This document shows positions 43,610 to 47,545 of a DNA stretch of 47,545 bases, piece after piece (within the stretch, counting starts at the first letter, position 1; each line of letters starts with the position of its first letter). The notes beneath the pieces are model-generated. The model was not told where the DNA came from and ran no database searches. It saw only the letters and a program-made list of their open reading frames with translations. The DNA lies in assembly GCA_050331455.1 (NCBI GenBank), contig JBHJGV010000014.1:1-47545 (forward strand), in the 5' to 3' direction. Source of the DNA: CAYUYV01 sp050331455 (GTDB taxonomy: Bacteria; Pseudomonadota; Alphaproteobacteria; JAJFIK01). Position numbers and translations under genes: made by a program.

Positions 43610-43635
43610 GGGGCGATTGAGGCGGGGCGATTGAG
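43610..43635 (+). repeat. Short tandem duplication before hisZ
   Basis: GGGGCGATTGAG occurs twice with a 14-bp period (43610-43621 and 43624-43635), ending 3 bp before the hisZ start codon. Confidence 0.85.
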
Positions 43636-43638
43636 ACC

Positions 43639-45132
43639 ATGACCCAGACCATTACCGGCTTTCTCGACCTGGACGCCCAAGGCCTCGCCGCCATGGGCCA
43701 GGTGACGCACGCCCTTGGCGAGTGTTTCGCCGGCTTTGGTTATGCCCGGGTCGAGCCGCCGGTGATCGATTGGCCTGACAGCATCCTGGAGCGCTCCGGA
43801 GAGGACACCCGGCGCCGGGTCTATATGTTCGATGCGCCCGACGGGGGCGAGTGGTGCCTGCGCCCGGAATTGACCGTGCCCGTGTGTCGCTTGGCGCTGC
43901 GGGCCGGCCTGCCGGTCGATACGCCGCTGCGGCTCAGCTATGCCGGACCGGTGTTCCGCCACGAGACTCTCGGCTCGGGCCGGTGGCGCCAGTTTACCCA
44001 GGCGGGGATCGAGCGCCTGGGCCCCGGCGATCCGGTGGCGGCCGACGCGGAGGTCGTGGCGGTTGCCGTGGCCGCGGCCCGGGCCGCTGGGCTTGATACA
44101 CCGGGCCTTGTGCTGGGTGATGTGCGGTTTTTCCTGGCGGTTCTCGACCACTATCCGCTTCCGGAGCGTCTTAAGATCCAGTTGCGGCGGGATTTCCTGC
44201 GTGCGCCGGCCCTGCGCCAGGCTTTGAGCGGCGATGCGGGCGGGGAGGCCGAGGCCATTTCCGGTGATCAGGCCAATCTGATCGAATCCGTCACCCTGCT
44301 GGGTCAGGAGCGGGCGGTCCGCCTGATCGAGAGCTTCCTGTCGGTCGCCGAGATCAACCCGGTCGGCAACCGGGGCATCGACGAAATCGTCGAGCGGCTG
44401 ATCGAGGCCAAGGTGGACCATGTCACCACCCTGCCGCGGGATATGGCCGAGGCCATTGAGGAGTTCCTCGCGATCCGCGCCGCCCCAGGGCCCGCCCTCG
44501 ACGCTCTCGACGCGTTCGGCCGGCGGACCGGCGTTGCGTTTGGCAGTCTCATCGAGGATTTTCGCCGCCGCATCGGCCTCATCGAGGCCCATGGCGTGGA
44601 CCTGTCGGCCAGCGTGCTGACCCCGGGTCTGAAACGGGATCTTGAATACTATACCGGCTTCATTTTTGACCTGCACGCGCAGGCGCCGGCCGGCGGTGAC
44701 CCGGTGCCGCTGGGCGGGGGAGGGCGCTATGACCAGCTCGTCGCGTCCCTCGATGCCGAACGGGACACGTCCGCAGCCGGATTTGCGCTCACCGTGGAGC
44801 GGCTTATGGTCCTCGGGCGCGGTGGGGTGCTCGACGGGCCTTTGAGCCTCGAAAGTCCGGTCCATGCCCATGTGGTGGCCGCGACACCGTCGGAAGCGGC
44901 CGCAGCCGTTGGAACGGCCCGCACCCTGCGGGAGGCCGGCTGGCGCGTGGCGCTCGACATTGGCACGGCGCCGGGGGCCGCGTCCGTATCGCCCCGCACG
45001 GCGGCCTGTACCATTGAAATCACCAGCCGGGGTGGCGGCATGCTGGAAGCCGAGGTCCGTCACCACGCCGACGGCATCCGCCAGACGGTGCCCCTGGCCA
45101 ATCTGCGCGAGGTTTTGGCCGTCACGCGGTAA
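43639..45132 (+). CDS. hisZ: ATP phosphoribosyltransferase regulatory subunit HisZ
   Basis: HisZ is a catalytically dead HisRS relative that activates HisG in the first step of histidine synthesis. The 497-residue product keeps the HisRS scaffold (FRHETLGSGRWRQFTQAGIE, GLKRDLEYYTGFIFDLHA, LGGGGRYDQLVASLDAERDT) but has lost the C-terminal anticodon-binding module typical of HisRS. The start is ATG 43639. hisG begins 44 bp after its stop. HisZ is normally found with the short form of HisG. Confidence 0.93.
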   Translation: MTQTITGFLDLDAQGLAAMGQVTHALGECFAGFGYARVEPPVIDWPDSILERSGEDTRRRVYMFDAPDGGEWCLRPELTVPVCRLALRAGLPVDTPLRLSYAGPVFRHETLGSGRWRQFTQAGIERLGPGDPVAADAEVVAVAVAAARAAGLDTPGLVLGDVRFFLAVLDHYPLPERLKIQLRRDFLRAPALRQALSGDAGGEAEAISGDQANLIESVTLLGQERAVRLIESFLSVAEINPVGNRGIDEIVERLIEAKVDHVTTLPRDMAEAIEEFLAIRAAPGPALDALDAFGRRTGVAFGSLIEDFRRRIGLIEAHGVDLSASVLTPGLKRDLEYYTGFIFDLHAQAPAGGDPVPLGGGGRYDQLVASLDAERDTSAAGFALTVERLMVLGRGGVLDGPLSLESPVHAHVVAATPSEAAAAVGTARTLREAGWRVALDIGTAPGAASVSPRTAACTIEITSRGGGMLEAEVRHHADGIRQTVPLANLREVLAVTR

Positions 45133-45176
45133 GCGGCGTCCCGGGCCCGATCTCTGCCCTTTTGGAGACCTTCACC

Positions 45177-46292
45177 ATGGCGACGGACGACATGGCGCCC
45201 CTGCGCCTCGCCCTGCCCAGCAAGGGGCGGCTCCTCGACCCGACACTGGCCTTTCTGGAACGCTGTGGCTTCACCGTGAAGGGCGTTCGGGGCTCGCGGG
45301 AGTATTCGGCGCATATCCCGGCCTTGCCGGCATGTGTCATTGATCTGACGGCGGCCTCGGAAATCCCGGAGCGTCTGGCGGCGGGCGAGGTGCATCTGGG
45401 CGTCACGGGCCTCGACCTGATCAGCGAAATGCTGGGGCGTCAGCCGCGCAGCCTGAGCGATCTGTCCCCCGGTTCCTTGACGGCCGGCGACCGGGGTCCC
45501 GTGCAGATCCACAGCCTGGGCTTCGGCCGCGCCGATCTTGTGGTGGCCGTGCCGCGCTCCTGGATCGATGTGGACACCATGGCGGATCTGGCCGAAGTGG
45601 CCCAACTGCACCGCCGCCGCCACGGTCGGCGCATGCGCATTGCCACCAAATACCGCACCCTGACGCGCCAGTTCCTGACGGACACCAATGTGGTCGACTA
45701 CCGCATCGTGCGCTCCGCCGGGGCGACCGAAGCGGCTCCCGCGACCGGCGCGGCGGATATCGTTGTCGATATCACGTCGACGGGCGAAACCCTGGCCGCG
45801 AACCATCTCAAAACCATCCGCAACGGGACGATCCTGTTTTCCCAGGCCACGCTGTTCGTGAGTGGATCGGCCAAGGCCGCCTGGACACCGACTGTCTTGC
45901 GCGACGTGAAGCGCTTCCTTGACATGATGGACGCCCGGATCACGGCGGCGGGTCGTAAGCTCATTCTCACCCGCCTGCCCGGCCGGCCGGCGGACCGGAC
46001 AGAAGCCGATTTCGCCGCCCAAATTGCCCGGGCAGAGGCTGAACTCACGGCGCTTGTGCATTCCAGGGTGGAATTTCTCCAGGGCTCCCTCACGGGAGCA
46101 GGCGGCAACCCGGCCGAAGGGTTATCGGTCATGCTGACAGTCCCTTCGGCCAAGACCCACGACGTCGTTACGGTTCTGAAGGCCCATGGCGGGCGGGAGA
46201 TCATCGTTCTCGACACCGATTATGTGTTCGACAATGAGCGATCGAGCTTCGAACAGCTGCTTGACGGGCTGGGTCCCACCGACGCGTCCTGA
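45177..46292 (+). CDS. hisG: ATP phosphoribosyltransferase HisG
   Basis: HisG condenses ATP and PRPP, the first committed step of histidine biosynthesis, and is feedback inhibited by histidine. From ATG 45177 (GGAG at 10 bp) the product is 371 residues. It begins LRLALPSKGRLLDPTLAFLE and has LGVTGLDLISEM and GAADIVVDITSTGETLAANH, the PRPP-binding region. After the catalytic part come another ~120 residues, ending DVVTVLKAHGGREIIVLDTD, then YVFD. This is longer than the short form (about 200-230 residues) that usually partners HisZ, and longer than the classic long form. Confidence 0.92.
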   Translation: MATDDMAPLRLALPSKGRLLDPTLAFLERCGFTVKGVRGSREYSAHIPALPACVIDLTAASEIPERLAAGEVHLGVTGLDLISEMLGRQPRSLSDLSPGSLTAGDRGPVQIHSLGFGRADLVVAVPRSWIDVDTMADLAEVAQLHRRRHGRRMRIATKYRTLTRQFLTDTNVVDYRIVRSAGATEAAPATGAADIVVDITSTGETLAANHLKTIRNGTILFSQATLFVSGSAKAAWTPTVLRDVKRFLDMMDARITAAGRKLILTRLPGRPADRTEADFAAQIARAEAELTALVHSRVEFLQGSLTGAGGNPAEGLSVMLTVPSAKTHDVVTVLKAHGGREIIVLDTDYVFDNERSSFEQLLDGLGPTDAS

Positions 46293-46307
46293 GGCGGGCG
46301 GTCGGAC

Positions 46308-46335
46308 CTTGAAATGTTCCTGGTTTTCCCCATTT
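46308..46335 (+). promoter_or_regulatory. Sigma-32 (RpoH) heat-shock promoter
   Basis: CTTGAAA (46308-46314), a 13-bp spacer and CCCCATTT (46328-46335) form a textbook RpoH promoter. It lies about 110 bp upstream of the hsp20 start, in the correct orientation. Confidence 0.85.
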
Positions 46336-46445
46336 CATTGAAGAGATTGGTCGCCGAATTGCGGGGCCAAGGGGGCCGTCTGTGTCTTGCATGCGGCCTT
46401 TCGGATTGAACGCGAACACGTCGCTTGCGCGAAAGGACTGTCCGC

Positions 46446-46922
46446 ATGTCACATTTCAACAGCCCTTTTCTGCTGGGTTTCGATCAGCTTGAGCGGGTGC
46501 TCGACCGCGTGTCGAAATCGGCCAACGACTCCTACCCGCCCTACAATATCGAACAACTTGACGTGGCCCGTCTGCGGATCACGCTCGCCGTTGCCGGATT
46601 CACGCGCGAGGATCTTGCCGTCACGATTGAAGACAATCAGCTCGTGATCCGCGGCAAGCAGCACGACGATACCGACCGGACCTTTTTGCACCGGGGCATT
46701 GCGGCCCGCCAGTTCCAGCGCAGTTTCATCCTGGCCGACGGGATCGAGGTGACCGACGCGCAGTTGCGCCACGGGCTGCTGAGCATCGATCTCGCGCGGC
46801 CGGAACCCGATATCGAGGTCCGCCGCATCGAGATCCGCGACGAAGCCGACGCGCCGGAGCCGCCTGTCGCCGCGCGGACGATTACCCTTGCCGCATCGAC
46901 GGGTCGAAAGCAGGATGGGTAA
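46446..46922 (+). CDS. Small heat-shock protein Hsp20 (IbpA-like)
   Basis: The product holds denatured proteins in a refoldable state. From ATG 46446 (AAAGGA upstream) the 158-residue product has MSHFNSPFLLGFDQLERVLD, typical of the alphaproteobacterial IbpA group. The alpha-crystallin domain has ARLRITLAVAGFTREDLAVT, then EDNQLVIRGKQ, and FLHRGIAARQFQRSFILADG. Its C-terminal IXI-type region is followed by an acidic-basic tail. The sigma-32 promoter upstream supports heat induction, and a DUF1150 gene follows. Confidence 0.94.
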   Translation: MSHFNSPFLLGFDQLERVLDRVSKSANDSYPPYNIEQLDVARLRITLAVAGFTREDLAVTIEDNQLVIRGKQHDDTDRTFLHRGIAARQFQRSFILADGIEVTDAQLRHGLLSIDLARPEPDIEVRRIEIRDEADAPEPPVAARTITLAASTGRKQDG

Positions 46923-46989
46923 TCTTCGTGTCCATCCCTTGCGCGATCAATGTCCGTTCAGATCATTAGCCTGCTGAGGAGTGCGTATC

Positions 46990-47253
46990 ATGGATCAGCC
47001 CCAGGACTTTCCCCGCGCCATCATGACCGACGAAGCCCTTGCCGCACTCGGCAAACCGCACACCGTTTATGTCCGCGCCATCCCTGCCCATGAATTACGG
47101 GATGAAGTGGCCGGTCTCGATGCCGTGCCGGGCGACATGGTGCTTTACTCCGTGCACGCCGCCGACGGCACCCGTATGGCCGTCATGGACAAGATCGAAA
47201 CCGCGTTTTCCGTCGCCCGCGACCACGAAATGCAGCCGGTGAATGTGAACTGA
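46990..47253 (+). CDS. DUF1150 family protein
   Basis: The 87-residue product (ATG 46990, preceded by GAGGAG) matches the DUF1150 family, which follows hsp20 in many alphaproteobacteria. It has ALGKPHTVYVRAIPAHELRD and VLYSVHAADGTRMAVMDKIE. The function is not known; the fixed neighbourhood suggests a link to the heat-shock response. It likely shares the sigma-32 promoter. It is 67 bp after hsp20. Confidence 0.9.
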   Translation: MDQPQDFPRAIMTDEALAALGKPHTVYVRAIPAHELRDEVAGLDAVPGDMVLYSVHAADGTRMAVMDKIETAFSVARDHEMQPVNVN

Positions 47254-47277
47254 TCATTGTGCTGTGCATCGTCGAAT

Positions 47278-47308
47278 GCGGAGCGGTTCATGCCTGAAAC
47301 CACTCCGC
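47278..47308. terminator. Hairpin downstream of the DUF1150 gene
   Basis: GCGGAGCGGTTCA pairs with TGAAACCACTCCGC (one mismatch, one bulge) around a TGCC loop, 25 bp after the stop. No T-run follows, so this is a likely but unproven end of the hsp20 transcript. Confidence 0.45.
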
Positions 47309-47388
47309 GTTGCGGTCATCCGGACCCCCTTTGAGGGGCGTGCCCCCCGAGATCCGGGCGATGGGGTCCAGACGATTGCGTTACCATA

Positions 47389-47545
47389 TCATAGGATCAA
47401 GGCATCCAGGTCGATCTCCGTCAGGCCCTCGAAGGTGACCGAGGCGGAGGCGAAGGTCAGGACCAGGCCGGTCGGGCCCGTCGAGGCCAGGGCGTCGGCG
47501 GCGGTGATCAGGCCATCGCCGGTGGTGTCGAGATCGGCGAGATCC
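47389..47545 (-). CDS. Partial C-terminus of a calcium-binding secreted protein
   Basis: The frame continues beyond the right edge and ends with TGA at 47389. The visible 51 residues contain an EF-hand/dockerin-like loop (DLDTTGDGLITAADAL). They end in alternating hydrophobic and acidic residues (TFEGLTEIDLDALIL), which resembles the C-terminal signal of RTX-type proteins exported by type I secretion. The rest of the gene is needed for certainty. Confidence 0.6.
   Translation of the reverse strand, partial: DLADLDTTGDGLITAADALASTGPTGLVLTFASASVTFEGLTEIDLDALIL

Noticed and set aside
47320..47350. Strong terminator between DUF1150 and the partial gene
   Set aside because: GGGGCGTGCCCC has only a 4-bp stem and no T-run; the hairpin at 47278-47308 is the better candidate.

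Overview
The window comes from a GC-rich, flagellated alphaproteobacterium. The diagnostic genes are CtrA (master response regulator), SciP (DUF1153, the CtrA antagonist), FlbD (sigma-54 flagellar activator), a DUF1150 gene behind an Hsp20 gene, and the HisZ/HisG pair. Together these point to a Caulobacter-like regulatory network, but the genus cannot be named from the sequence alone. No rRNA, tRNA, transposase or CRISPR array was recognised.

Layout. 1-450: palindromic dispersed repeats in a duplicated ~160-bp unit. 448-2740 (-): def-fmt-truA, i.e. protein deformylase, initiator-tRNA formylation and tRNA pseudouridylation. 2884-5199 (+): an RmuC-like gene with a very long Ala/Pro/Lys tail. 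5621-6313 (-): ctrA, divergent from the flagellar export pair fliI-fliJ (6690-8527, +). 8798-11891 (-): two exported proteins, one carrying three copies of an internal domain, the other a lipoprotein. 12-15 kb: a decaying patch in which a gamma-glutamyltranspeptidase gene has lost its N-terminus and is split by ~1.2 kb holding an alpha/beta-hydrolase remnant and a small membrane-protein gene. 15027-18361: yajQ, a TolB-like/TPR membrane protein and a DUF2207-like membrane protein.

19-30 kb (-) is the main early flagellar operon: fliF-fliG-fliH-fliN-motA-like-flbD-flhA-flhF-flhG, with sciP just upstream. 30-38.4 kb holds the hook and hook-filament-junction genes: fliK-flgD-flgE (-) divergent from flgK-flgL (+). 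The divergent region carries two nearly identical sigma-54 promoter matches, one facing each way, and a perfect 10-bp inverted repeat between them. This fits the Caulobacter hierarchy, where CtrA turns on early genes, FlbD (encoded in the fliF operon) with sigma-54 turns on late genes, and SciP restrains CtrA. CtrA-type sites are visible upstream of ctrA and sciP.

38.4-47.5 kb is general metabolism and accessory genes: a CPA1 Na+/H+ antiporter, a small basic orphan, a protein with a COQ4-type HDxxHx11E metal motif, an unbroken SMR-transporter/YHS-domain frame, hisS-hisZ-hisG, an hsp20-DUF1150 pair behind a consensus sigma-32 promoter, and at the right edge the C-terminus of a probable secreted calcium-binding protein.

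The observations most worth following are the divergent sigma-54 promoter region, the triplicated exported protein at 8.8-11.2 kb, the COQ4-motif protein, the SMR-YHS continuous frame and the broken ggt locus.
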